From Argyresthia goedartella (Eukaryota; Arthropoda; Insecta; Lepidoptera; Argyresthiidae): a DNA stretch of 64,000 bases. The translations under genes and the position numbers were made by a program. The notes below the pieces were generated by a model. The model did no database searches. It was not told where the DNA came from and worked only from the letters and a program-made list of their open reading frames with translations. Within the stretch, counting starts at the first letter, position 1. Each line of letters begins with the position of its first letter. This document shows, piece after piece, positions 11,196 to 21,069 of the stretch. Location of the stretch: positions 15,679,231 through 15,743,230 of the forward strand of contig OX463815.1 in assembly GCA_949825045.1 (NCBI GenBank). Direction: 5' to 3'.

Positions 11196-11490
11196 TTATT
11201 TTATCTACACACGTATCATAAACCCTCTTTAATGCGTCTAAAAACCGCCCCTAGTTTGTCTGTGAAGTTGGTACTACAGAACAAGCTAAATAACTGCAGA
11301 GCCACAATGCCGGTTAAACATGCGGTTCCTGAACACATCAAAGAGAGCTTATGATATGTGTGTAGATAAACTAGTGTACGTAACTGTACATAATTAGGCA
11401 TTAAAACTCTCGAGTGATATTATTATGAAACCACTCTCGAGTATTGATGCCCTCCATTATGTAGCAGTCACATAAACTACTATTATTAGC
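11196..11490 (+). repeat. Unnamed repeat X, copy A (empty site)
   Basis: The first part, from TTTATCTACACACGTATCAT (about 11208) to ATGATATGTGTGTAGATAAA (about 11370), is closed by 20+ bp inverted repeats. It is followed by CTAGTGTACGTAACTG, a segment with the palindrome ACTCTCGAGTG...CACTCTCGAGT, and the end GTAGCAGTCACATAAACTAC (about 11485). The TA at 11377-11378 is the exact position at which the DD82E element sits in copy B. Other copies: 13830-14179 plus 16359-16497, and 49128-49545 (minus). Confidence 0.75.
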
Positions 11491-11580
11491 TTATTATTTG
11501 GTCATAAGGATATTACGTTTAAACATGATAGAGTGACATTCAATTTTGAATAATTCTCGTTCAGTAACGTCTACAAATGA

Positions 11581-11950
11581 TGGTAATCATGTGGCAAATG
11601 TATTTTATCGTATGTATCTCGTGCATTGTACTATTCTTTTTTCATAGCGGTAATCATGTAGTATGCGTATATTGTCGTATATAGTGTGTATCGTTGTCTA
11701 GTACCCAAGATACAGGGAATCCTAGTTTGGGGCTAGATCAATGTGTGTTAATAGTGTCCAAGCTATTATTATTATTATTATTATAGTTAAGTCTTTGTAC
11801 GCCCGATTGTAACGGCAATCATGTGCCACGCTGTATATTTTCGTTTATATATCCCGTAATTTCTACCTTTCTTGACACCTCCGGTTATAACGGTAATCAT
11901 ATTACACGATATATATTGGTATCGTGCATTGTGCCCACTTTTAACATCCA
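11581..11950 (+). repeat. Degenerate minisatellite interrupted by a SINE tail
   Basis: GGTAATCATGT/CGGTAATCATGT/CGGCAATCATGT/CGGTAATCATAT occur at about 11582, 11649, 11812 and 11889, each followed by a CGTATAT- or ATATTTTCG-like stretch. Period is about 65-80 bp, with the interruption at 11682-11786 removed. Confidence 0.5.
11682..11786 (+). repeat. SINE family A, 3' half
   Basis: Shares ATCGTTGTCTAGTACCCAAG, GGGAATCCTAGTTTGGGGCT and the (ATT)n tail with 2835-2923. Inserted into the minisatellite around it. Confidence 0.7.
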
Positions 11951-12755
11951 CGTCCATCCACTTTTCAATTCATACATCCAGTGTTATTTTATCCAAAGCA
12001 AGCTGGGACATCCAATAATAACTTGAACAACTTTAGTCATTCAAATCTTGAATCTTCAAGTATTTTTTTCTTGCCATCAAATTGTAATTGCTTTTGAACC
12101 AGTCAGCAATTTAATTATGATGCCAAAATAGTAGGTACTGGTGGGCCGCAACGATTATCATTGTTCTCTTTTCTAGCAGTTGTTTTCTGTGATCCAAATT
12201 TCGCAATATTTCAAAAAACAACGGATGATGGATTAATAAGTATGGAGTCTGGTCTTATTGCTTGACATCACAGATCAGGATCTGATGCCATTAACCCTGG
12301 AATATCAAGATAACTTTTCAAATATTATAGGCATAGGATAATATGCTAATCAAATAAAGTTTAATTAATTTTATTAAAATAAAAAAAAGTTTTCCCATGG
12401 TTTATAAATTGCTCAAATGGCAATTTCAAAATCTGCAGATGTAACCCTTGAAATAATTGCTAACTTCGCGAATCTAAACCGGGTTGCAACTATTCTATGA
12501 CTATTTCATAGGATAACATGACAGCTGTCGCTAATTTCGGTTGTTGTTGGTTCAAAAATGTTGAGAGGTTCTTGCATATATACATTATATAGGACTATTG
12601 GTAATTTGATAAAACATGTGATGAGAGCACTAAAACCAGTTTTAAATTTAATAACAGGACTTTTGTAAAAAAAAATTTGGAACTGAGCATACAAATTTAG
12701 TTCAATGTTTTATCAGGTATATAACATAGCAAAACTGTTCACACACAAAAAAAAG
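11951..12755. other. No gene recognised
   Basis: AT-rich. The only open frame of 60 or more codons is on the minus strand (12506-12694) and matches nothing known. Confidence 0.4.
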
Positions 12756-12756
12756 G

Positions 12757-12850
12757 ATCCCAGTAATGCCCCCACCGAGGTCCACGGGCCTATACCCAGA
12801 TAAGAGTAAAATTGAGCCAATACTTACTGACACTTAACACACACACTAAC
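12757..12850. repeat. Dispersed repeat D, fragment
   Basis: TAATGCCCCCACCGAGG and AGTAAAATTGAGCCA match the better copies at 35442-35640, 36356-36545 and, inverted, 45180-45335. Diagnostic core: CCCATTAATGTCCCCACCGA ... GATTGAGCCATACTCC. Confidence 0.5.
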
Positions 12851-12919
12851 TCGTTTACACTAACTTTAAAATTAAAAACGTTATCGCAATAAGTTTTTTT
12901 TATATGTATCACTTATGTG

Positions 12920-13815
12920 GATAGGAATCCAAACAGCATTAGGCAACTTCGAGAGTCCCTCAGGGGTCACACCTATGTCCAAAACTATTTCCAGCCTTTC
13001 TCAATAATCTAGTAGCAGAATTACATCATTGCAAGTTTTACTTCTTTGCTGATGATCTGAAAATTTACAGTCTACAACAACCGGCGGTTGTTCTTCTTCT
13101 TCATCCATCACTAACTTACTACATACGTATAGATACGGTTTACAACTGGACGGTGAAGTATAAACCACTTAACACTTGTAAATGTAAACATATAAAGTTT
13201 GCTAAGAAGTAACTGCTGGTTCTATCAAATTACCATATATTTATGTGGCTTTAATCTCGAAGAAGTTGATGAAATTCGGGATAGGGAGTTATCCTCGATC
13301 AAAAATATCTTTTAACACCCACATTGACGGTATAGACAAAAGATCCCTAAAATTTTTGGGTTTCTTGTGGCGCAACTGCAAGCCTTTTAGGGAAATATCA
13401 GCTCTTAAGATGTCTTACTTTGCACTGGTTCGTAGCTCCCTAGAGCACTGCTCAAGTATTCGGTCTCCTCATTATCAGTGTCACATCGACATCATTGAGA
13501 AAATTCAAAAGATATTTTTTTTGGAAAATGTTGACTTTGCTACTACATAAGTACCACTTAAAGTTCTTCATAGTTATGTCGCTTACAAATAGATGATCTG
13601 TTGCTGATCAATTCTGACTATTTAAGATTTTAAGGGCCACTCCTTAAAATCTTAAATCAGAATTGATTGAAAGGTGATGTGGGTGGTGCCACGTAGAAAT
13701 ACACGAATTTTTAATAATCGTTCGTTTTATGTCAACATGTCCAAGAGTAAATGTTGGGTTAAATTGCATTACGTCAGAAATTCCCGCTTTCATAATAAAT
13801 TATTCTCATCTCACT
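12920..13815 (+). pseudogene. CR1/Jockey-type LINE reverse transcriptase remnant (L2)
   Basis: The fragment begins with a PQGSHL-like block (about 12956). The catalytic motif FFADDLKIY follows at about 13040, where the two aspartates that hold the metal ions are intact. The thumb and C-terminal part reads SFNTHIDGIDKRSLKFLGFL (about 13310) to YQCHIDIIEKIQKIFF (about 13515), and a last piece, VVPRRNTRIFNNRSFYVN, lies near 13690. Several frame changes, no ORF1 and no endonuclease: a 5'-truncated dead copy. It runs into repeat X copy B. Confidence 0.72.
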
Positions 13816-14179
13816 CTAAATATATTTATCGACACACGTATCATAAACCCTCTTTACTGCGTTCAAAAACCGCACGTTACGATCAGCATTATGTTAAACT
13901 ACTTGGTAAAAACTCGTTTCGTATCTGGAAAACTACACATTATGTTCATTATGTGTAGTTTTTCTACATATAATGACATTCAAATTTCGAACGCCGACGC
14001 CCGCCTGCATGCCGCCCCTAGTTTGTCTGTGAAGTTGGTACTGACATTCAAATTTAGAACGCCCGAAGTTGGTGCTACAGAACAAGCTAAACAACTGCAG
14101 AGCCACAATGCCGGTCAAACATGCGGTTCCTGAACACATCAAAGAGATCTTATGATATGTGTGTAGATAAACTAGTGTA

Positions 14180-16358
14180 CAGATGTAGTGAATAATCCTT
14201 TCCTTTCGTATTTTCTCGGAAATGTTCGTTTTTGTCTTACTACTTCACTCGCACTCAGTACCCATCGAGACAACGTAGGGAACGGTCGCATTGCAAGAGG
14301 AAGTATCTATATAGAGTAGTTAATACCACATAAATATTTTGTTGATATTTATGTTAGATTTTGTGATAAACTTCATGGACTCGTGTATTAATGCAGGCCA
14401 CCTATATTTTTTTTTTGACTTTACATTTCACTCTTGTCTGTCATTTTTGTAAATAATAAACATTGATTTTATTCGATCCACATTAACAATTTATAACAGA
14501 CATGCCGAAAGCACTAAGAAAAGGGAAACGTTTAGATCGGCAAGCCTGCGAAGTTATTTTCAATATTTATTTATATATTCACTGAAAATGAACGAACAGT
14601 AAATAAAATATTGCAAAAAGAATACATAAATCAATCCACCTCCAATAGTCCGAAGTCGGCAAAGTTGGGTAGACCAAAAAAATTATTTTGTCTAGGTCTT
14701 GACGATTTTGACTACAACGTTATACGCCGATTAGTGTATAATTTCCATTTGATATACAAACAAGTACCTACAATTAAAGGCCTGAAGTCCAAGTTATCCG
14801 AAGCCATAAATTTTAAGGGATGTGACTTTACGCTAAGAAAAATTCTTAGAAAAATGGGATTTCGGTATAAAAAAGTTGAAAATAACAGAAAATTACTTAT
14901 AGAGAAAGATGATGTTCGTTTAAAAAGAGTAAAGTTTTTAGCCGCAATAAAAAAGTACAGATTGCAAGGGAGAGAGATTGTTTATATGGATGAAACATAC
15001 ATCCATACCTCACATTTGGCAGGTTATCTGACTCGTCAGAAAACGGAGTGAAACAGTTAATTTCTAAAGGACAACGTCTTATAATAGTGCACGCTGGTAG
15101 TAGAAAGGGGTTTATACCTGGGGCATTGTTAATGCATCAGTCTACTGATAAAACAGGTGACTATCACAACGCGATGAACAATGAAAACTATGAAAAATGG
15201 CTTCGTAATCAAGTCATTCCAAACTTAGCTCCACATTCGGTACTAGTAGAAGATAATGCTGCATATCATAATAAGTACGTAGAAAAACCTCCTAATTCAA
15301 ATACCAGGAAGCAAGACATGATTGATTGGCTATCCAAACATAACGTTCCGATTGATCCGTCATTAACAAAACTTGAAATATATGAAATTATTTGCAAGTA
15401 CAAACAAGACTTTGTAGAATACTCTATAGATAAACTTATGAACGAATATGGACACAGCGTACTAAGATTGCCACCATATCATCCTGATTTCAATCCGATT
15501 GAAAACATATGGTCTCAAATAAAGGGATACGTATCCAAAAGAAACATCAGTATGAATATGACTACTGTGAAACAATTGGTACAGGAAAAGGTTAATATGA
15601 TTGGTTCCGATGTTTGGGCCAAAGTATGTGACCACGCCATCAAATGCGAAAACGAGTACCGAAAACACGAACCTGAGTTGGAAAATTATATGGCTAGTTT
15701 TGTAATCACCGTTCATGAAAACTCTGACGATGATACACCAGAAAATAGTTCTGATTCTGACTGTGATATGGAAGTTGGAAGTATTGTTTCGCATCACACT
15801 GTCCACCCCGCTCCTCCTCCTCTTATCCCGCTATCATAATCGAAGTCGTTCATCCAATCAGAAAATCATATTTATTTATATTAATTTCTCTGCTGGTTTG
15901 TTTTGTTTTATGTTGAGGTGTCTTTTTTGTTAAGTCATAGTATTTTTAATTAATTACAAAAATATATTGTTATAAAAAAGGTCTGCAAAATCCTACTGTA
16001 GTTTTGACTTATGGTTAGACTTTTGGGGTTCCAATCCTTATAGAATCATTAGATCATCCCAACCGGAATTTGGTTTTTATCAGTGCGTTTTATTGAAATA
16101 AAACGTCCTCAGTAACTAGTTATATTTTTGTTTACCTAACGAATTCTTTATATGATAGAATCGTGGTGGTTTTAACATCTCAGTGTAATATACGTCAAAC
16201 GGGCAATTTGACATTTGACATTGATAAATAAAGTATGCGATTTATTTGATACCTACACGTAATTTAATAATACAGTAATTCATAGACACATCGGCACCAT
16301 TCGGGTGTTATCGTTGTTCCGAGTTTTGCCGATAGGAAAGGATTATTCACTACATCTG
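14180..16358 (+). mobile_element. DD82E Tc1/mariner-superfamily transposon (Sailor-like), 2,179 bp
   Basis: The left end CAGATGTAGTGAATAATCC continues TTTCCTTTCG, and the right end is the exact complement (CGATAGGAAAGGATTATTCAC... with one change), giving TIRs of about 28 bp. It is flanked by TA at 14178-14179 and 16359-16360. Copies A and C of the surrounding repeat lack it and keep a single TA, so the boundaries are independently proven. It encodes one transposase on the plus strand, now broken. Confidence 0.9.
14502..15839 (+). pseudogene. DD82E transposase, two frameshifts
   Basis: IS630/Tc1/mariner-type DDE transposase. It starts MPKALRKGKRLDRQACEV at 14502; the frame breaks near 14570. 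The N-terminal DNA-binding part follows (KLGRPKKLF, a GRPKK AT-hook-like motif at about 14655). Catalytic D1 is in IVYMDETYIHTSH (about 14980). A second frameshift lies near 15015-15025, and the rest is open to 15839. D2 is in VLVEDNAAYHNKY (about 15240) and the final E is in PPYHPDFNPIENIW (about 15480). I count 82 residues between D2 and E, far above the 34-41 of classical families. The insert contains a charged helix-rich segment. That spacing matches the DD82E group that I recall being called Sailor. The acidic tail (DSDCDMEV) is near 15755. Except for the two shifts, the frame is well preserved, suggesting moderate age. Confidence 0.88.
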
Positions 16359-16364
16359 TATGTA

Positions 16365-16500
16365 ACTGTACATAATTAGGCATTAAAACTCTCGAGTGAT
16401 ATTATTATGAAACTCGCCTTCGGCTCGTTTCATAAACCCACTCTCGAGTTTTAATGCCCTCCATTATGTAGCAGTCACATAAACTACTATTATATATTTA
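16365..16500. repeat. CTCGAG palindrome block in repeat X (copy B)
   Basis: AAAACTCTCGAGTG ... CACTCTCGAGTTTT forms an inverted repeat around TTATGAAACTCGCCTTCGGC. The same block, with a shorter centre, is in copies A (11404-11445) and C (about 49170-49205). Confidence 0.6.
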
Positions 16501-16586
16501 AAGTGGAATTTTTAATTTTAGGCCAAAGATGTAAACAAATAAACATTACTGTCAGAATGACATTCCAGTTATCGAAAAGATATTTT

Positions 16587-16686
16587 GTGATGAACAAATA
16601 AACATTTTTGTATTTGTATTTGTACAATGAAAAGATATTTATTCATTGTACAAATACAAATACAAAAATGTTTATTTTTTCATCAC
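16587..16686. mobile_element. 100 bp perfect-arm hairpin
   Basis: GTGATGAACAAATAAACATT continues into TTTGTATTTGTATTTGTACAATGAA and is mirrored by CATTGTACAAATACAAATAC down to CATCAC, with arms of about 44 bp around AAGATATTTATT. Only one or two mismatches occur. A foldback element or a very recent inverted duplication. Confidence 0.7.
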
Positions 16687-16876
16687 TGTTTGCCACTAGA
16701 TTTTATATTATTTGCGGTGTTTCAAATCATAATCATAATCATTTATTCATTGAACAACATATGTTGTATGTGAACATTAATACACCAGAGTCTTAACTAC
16801 TACTTACAACACTTAAATTTAATCTATTAGTAGGAGTAAAGTTATTATTATTATGTTAAAAAGTGATTGATATATA

Positions 16877-17665
16877 CTACTCTGTCAAGAAAGTACCGGG
16901 AAAAGATCAATAATACACAAAATGTTAGTTATTCATCTAAATTTATTTTATCGCCTTCAAAGTATGCTCCTTCAGAAACGATACACTTACGCCAACGGAT
17001 AGTCCAATCATCAAAACATTTTTTAAACGCTTTTTCCGGAATTGAGTTCAGTTCTCGTCGCGAATTCTCCTTTATGTCTTCTACCGAATGAAAACGTGTG
17101 CCACGAAGTGGTAATTTGAGTTTAGGAAAAAGGAAGAAGTCGGCTGGAGCCATATCTGGTGAATAAGCTGGTTGCTCGATAGTATTTATCAAGTTTTTGG
17201 TCAAAAATTCGTTAACAATTATGGCCTTGTGCGAAGGCGCATTATCGTGATGCAAAATCCAAGAATTTTCTTTCCATAAATCTGTCCTTTTTCGCCGATC
17301 TTCTATCACATCTCGACCGCTTTTAAACGTTTTGTACCACTCATAACTACGTGTTTTTTAAAAAGTCGATTCACCGTAAGCCTTCTGTAACATTTTCAGT
17401 GAATCCGAACACGAAATTCCGTTGGCGATGCAAAATTTAAGACAAACTCTTAGTTCGATATTTTTGTCCATAGTGAAATTCGCAGTACACTAGATATGAT
17501 CTAACTAAAAACAGCACTATAATAAATATAAACAACAGATGCAACTCAAAATCCGCGCCAAAATGGAAAACAGGTGTGCCAATTGAAAAACAACAAAAAA
17601 AAAACAAAATTTGAATTTGGAACCATAGACAAATTATCCATTCCCGATACTTTTTTGACTGAATG
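16877..17665 (-). mobile_element. Mariner (DD34D) with large internal deletion
   Basis: The ends are imperfect inverted repeats (CTCTGTCAAGAAAGTACCGG at the left and, complemented, CATTCAGTCAAAAAAGTATC at the right) next to TATA on both sides. Length is about 790 bp against about 1,300 bp for a complete mariner. It is inserted in the 3' part of LINE L3. Confidence 0.8.
16929..17472 (-). pseudogene. Mariner transposase, internally deleted
   Basis: The N-terminus starts MDKNIELRVCLKFCIANG at about 17472 and runs through the helix-turn-helix region, with a frameshift near 17360. It then jumps directly to WILHHDNAPSHKA, which holds the second catalytic aspartate, followed by YSPDMAPADFFLFPKLK with the third. 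These two are 34 residues apart (DD34D). About 170-190 residues, including the first catalytic aspartate, are absent. The protein cannot be active, but the TIRs could have been mobilised by another mariner. Confidence 0.85.
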
Positions 17666-18430
17666 TATATAAAATGTTCAAAATTTAAATTAAAAGCCAT
17701 CAAGGTCCACGAGTTCGAAAATCATAATTAATGTCGATTATAAAATTCATTCACAGAATAAAAGCTGTTTTCTAATAAATATTTTTTTAGTTCAGTCTTA
17801 AATTTTGTGCTCTTCTCAATTAATTTATAAGACATAGGTAAGGGATTATACAGCTTTACGGCTTGATTCTTGGGACTATGCTCTGCAATTCGCGTAGTTG
17901 GCCGAATTGTATCGACACGAACGTCCTGTCGTCTAGTTTTTAATCTTTTTATTTTGTCATCTGCTGTTTCTAGATTAGATAAATGTTTAGCGAGGTCAGA
18001 TAGTAGAAAATATATATAGAGATGGAACTGTCAATAGTCCTAGATGTTTAAAGTCATCCTTACACGATTCCCATTGCGGTATTCTAACTATAGTACTTAT
18101 AGCTCTCTTTTGTAAAACAAACTCCCTGTTTACATATATTGGAAACCGTTTCCCCAAAATTGTATGCTGTAGCGCAGTCTAGACTCAACCAGAGCAAAAT
18201 ATACAGAGATAAGATGTTTTTGGGACACTTCATCTCTCAAACTCCTAAGTGCGTAACAGGAAGAGTATTATATAAGTATTTGTCGATAGCAGCTAATTCT
18301 GCTTTCCAATATAATCTAGAATCTAAAGTAATACCAAGAAATTTCATCTCTTTTACTTCGTCAATTGCGCAACCATTAAGTGTTATCTGAAGCTTGTCAC
18401 CCTCTCTTGCTGTTGATTTAAATAACATAA
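17666..18430 (-). pseudogene. LINE L3, RT thumb, C-terminal region and 3' sequence
   Basis: The minus strand reads LQITLNGCAIDEVKEMKFLG and ITLDSRLYWKAELAAIDKYL at 18428-18290, the thumb block of LINE RTs. A degraded C-terminal region follows, with HLISVYFALVESRLRYS-like sequence (about 18200) and WGNGFQY (about 18150). The frame is lost near 18235. 17700-18000 carries no clear frame and is probably the end of ORF2 plus the 3' UTR. Confidence 0.65.
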
Positions 18431-18510
18431 CATTGTTTTTTTAGTGTTAAGATTGAGATTATTAATAATAAACCAGGAGTTCAAAGTTAAAAGAGCGGTT
18501 TTTACTTTGT

Positions 18511-18936
18511 CATTTTTTTTTATTTTTTTTTTTAGCCATTGAGGTGTCCCACTGCTGGGCAAAGGCCTCCCCCTCTTTCGTCCACACTTCTCTGGTCTGT
18601 GCCACCTCCGGCCACCCCGGCAAAAACTTGTCGAGGTCGTCCCGCCATCGCCGTTTAGGCCTGCCTCTACGCCGGTATCCGTCCTGTGGAACCCAGTTAG
18701 TGGCGATTTTCGCCCATCTATCTGGGTGCATGCGACTTACGTGGCCGGCCCAGTTCCACTTTAGCTTAGCGGTCTGTGCACCCACATCAGCGATGCCAGT
18801 TAAGGAGCGCAGTGTGGTGTTCCTTATGCGGTCCGTCCTACGAACACTTAGGATGCTGCGCTCCATTGCTCGCTGGCAAACCTTGAGTTTGGACTTCTGA
18901 AGTTCGGTCAAAGACCATGACTGAGTGCCGTAGGTT
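18511..18936 (-). pseudogene. RTE LINE 3' end, 5'-truncated insertion
   Basis: The minus strand gives LQKSKLKVCQRAMERSILSV, then KLKWNWAGHVSRMHPDRWAK and GRPKRRWRDDLDKF, ending AFAQQWDTS. This C-terminal region of RTE-clade ORF2 is the same family type as the RTE at 30.3-33.8 kb. An A-rich tail (TTTTTTTTTATTTTTTTTTT on plus) lies at 18514-18534. The frame is intact over 130 codons, so the insertion is younger than LINE L3. At its truncated 5' side it merges into the telomere-type repeat through the shared bases ACCT. Confidence 0.85.
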
Positions 18937-19026
18937 AGGTTAGGTTGGGTTAGGTTAGGTTAGGTTGGGTTAGGTTAGGTTAGGTTATCTAACCTAACCT
19001 AGCCTAACCCAACCTAACCTAACCTA
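18934..19026. repeat. Head-to-head (TTAGG)n / (CCTAA)n telomere-type repeat
   Basis: On the plus strand about 11 TTAGG units, some TTGGG, run from 18934 to about 18985, followed by TTATC and about 7 CCTAA-type units to 19026. (TTAGG)n is the insect telomere repeat. Here it is interstitial, about 90 bp long and inverted about its centre. It sits exactly between the truncated RTE and the RT catalytic motif of LINE L3. Confidence 0.9.
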
Positions 19027-20250
19027 AATTGTCTGCATGTATAATAGCGTTAGTGTCATCAGCAAATAAGACTACATTTATGCCTGGAATTTTTATATTC
19101 ATATACTCTACTAAGTCGTTCACGAAAATAGTGAATAGAATCGGTTCTAATATAGAGCCTTTAGAGACTCCACGCTTGACTGTAGTGATGCTAGAACGCG
19201 CAATTTGTTCGATGCCTTCACTGTTACTTTTCACCTCGACATATTGCCATCAGTTCAAGTGAAGCATTTCTCACTCCGTAAAATTCAAATTTTCCTAATA
19301 ATATGTCATGATCGACAGTGTCAAATGCAGAACTGAGATCAAGGAAAAGTGCTGCCACCTTTTTTTTCTCTTTTAAATGTCTAAGTATGTCATCAATTAA
19401 TGCATCCACTGCTTCCGAAGTCCCAATGCCTTTCCTGTATCCGAATTATCTTCTACTTAGGATTTTATTTAAAGTAAGTAGTGTGTTTAGCCTATGTTGA
19501 ATCAGCTTCTCAAATATCTTGGAAAGAGTACGAAGAATAGAGATTGGCCGGTACATTTTAGGGTCAGTTTTCGAAACCTTTTCAAAGATTGGTAAAACCT
19601 TTGCTAACTTAAACTGATCAGGAAATTGTTCGCTGGCAAAGCAGTTGTTGAAAAATTCTATCAATGGTTAGGCCAAAAGATCGAGAATTCCCTTAATTAT
19701 ATTAATAGACATCTCGTCCCAACCCGCCGAGTTTTTTTTTGTCCATAGACAAAACTAATTTAATGATCTCTAGTAGTGTCACAAATCTAAGCTCTATGTC
19801 ATTATCAACTACTTCAAAGTGATTTTTTAGAAGTTCTATGGCGACAGCTGGTTCTGTTGATGCATCTCCTATATGTAAATTAAAGTTTTCGGAAAATATA
19901 TTTACAATGTCATTAAGGTCATTGATGATTTTACCGCTAAATTTTAAAATAACATTACCTGATTTAGTACAAATTTTATTTCTGTGTTTGTTCACTATTT
20001 TCCAAATCACTTTTGTACTGTCCCTGGCTTGTAATAACTCATTTTCTATAATAAGTTTCTTCATTTGTCTTATAACTTTACGATAAATGTGAAGGTTTAT
20101 AGTCTTTAATTGTGATGTCAGACGATTGGTTTACGTTATTTATTAAAAATCTTTTCATTTTGCTTGAAGTTCGTATTCCTTTTATAACCCAGTTAACCCT
20201 GTTTTCTTATTTTGCGTTGCTCATTTGTATAGTCTCTTTAAAGCTGTCCT
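19027..20250 (-). pseudogene. LINE L3, reverse transcriptase domain
   Basis: From 5' to 3' on the minus strand: a linker after the endonuclease (KKLIIENELLQARDSTKVIW at about 20060), KVLPIFEKVSKTDPKMYRPI (about 19600), which is the RT entry block with its conserved PI, AALFLDLSSAFDTVDHDILL (about 19355) with the first catalytic aspartate, GVSKGSILEPILFTIFVNDL (about 19170), and VVLFADDTNAIIHADN (about 19060) with the catalytic DD. Stops and shifts separate the pieces, and the thumb lies beyond the RTE/telomere insertion at 18430. Jockey/CR1-like. Confidence 0.82.
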
Positions 20251-20353
20251 TGTATGTTTTGTGAAGTTTACTCAGAAAAGTGTTAGTATCCATACCACGC
20301 CAATCTTGCCTTTCTAGTTGCGTATAGAAATTAGATTTATTTTCCTTTTTATT

Positions 20354-20963
20354 TTAGATAGAGATTTCTTTCTTTCCAATCACATTTGTAACTGGTTTAC
20401 ATGTTAATGCAGCATGTCCATCGCCTAGTCCATTAAAATCTACTACGGCTGTGTCCAACACGTCTTGAGCGAGATTGGTCAAAATATGATCTATGCAGGA
20501 CTGGGAGTCATTGCGAGCAAATGTTGGTGGGTTTACAAGATGCCTAAAGTTATAGCAAGTTAGTAGAGACAGAAAATCATTTTTCTGGCTGCTATCAGAC
20601 AGCAGATCTATGTTGAAATCTCCAACTATTACGCATTGCTTATCTAAGAACTGCTCAAGGAGCTTTTCCAAGCTGACCATAAAGCTATCATTTTTTTTGT
20701 GACCGGCGTGCGATATATACGAATAATATTGATGTTCGTGTCGATATCCTTCAGCCCCCATATTTCAAAGCTATTGTTTTTCTATAATTTCTGGCAACTA
20801 TTTAGATTTTCGACCTTTCTATCACTTTGTGACAGAATGAGTGACCCACCTCTCTTTTTTTTCAGTCAAAGGTTATAGTCAGTAATATTAAAAAGTTGAG
20901 CATTGATGGCATTTAAAAAATGTTCACAAATGCAAATAAAAACAGATTTTTTACCAAGTCCTG
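20354..20963 (-). pseudogene. LINE L3 AP-like endonuclease, unit 1
   Basis: The C-terminal part of an apurinic-type LINE endonuclease is open: CVIVGDFNIDLLSDSSQ with the catalytic GDFN, SCIDHILTN with the conserved D.I, and DGHAALTC in place of the usual SDH motif. The N-terminal half towards 20963 is split by stops (KKRGGSLILSQSDRK is visible near 20840). It nicks target DNA in active elements. It is followed without a gap by the RT linker. Confidence 0.8.
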
Positions 20964-21069
20964 TTCGATCTCATCTCTTTTACTTGTGACGCCTCAAAGA
21001 TTCTGATAAAAGATGCATATATGAGAGTTTGACCGCGTTTCACTAGTGTTGCTTTGCTCAGCCAGTTCA

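Larger units (their letters stand above)
13830..16497 (+). repeat. Unnamed repeat X, copy B, split by the DD82E element
   Basis: The left part (13830-14179) matches copies A and C, with inverted ends CACACGTATCATAAACC and TTATGATATGTGTGTAGATA. It also contains a hairpin about 13930-13970 (AAACTACACATTATG / CATTATGTGTAGTTT) and a partly repeated ACATTCAAATTTCGAACGCC / ACATTCAAATTTAGAACGCC. The right part (16359-16497) continues exactly where the left stops in copy A. Everything between is the transposon. Confidence 0.75.

Noticed and set aside
18934..19026. True chromosome-end or telomere fusion
   Set aside because: The same LINE continues on both sides in the right order, so the block is an insertion, not a chromosome junction.
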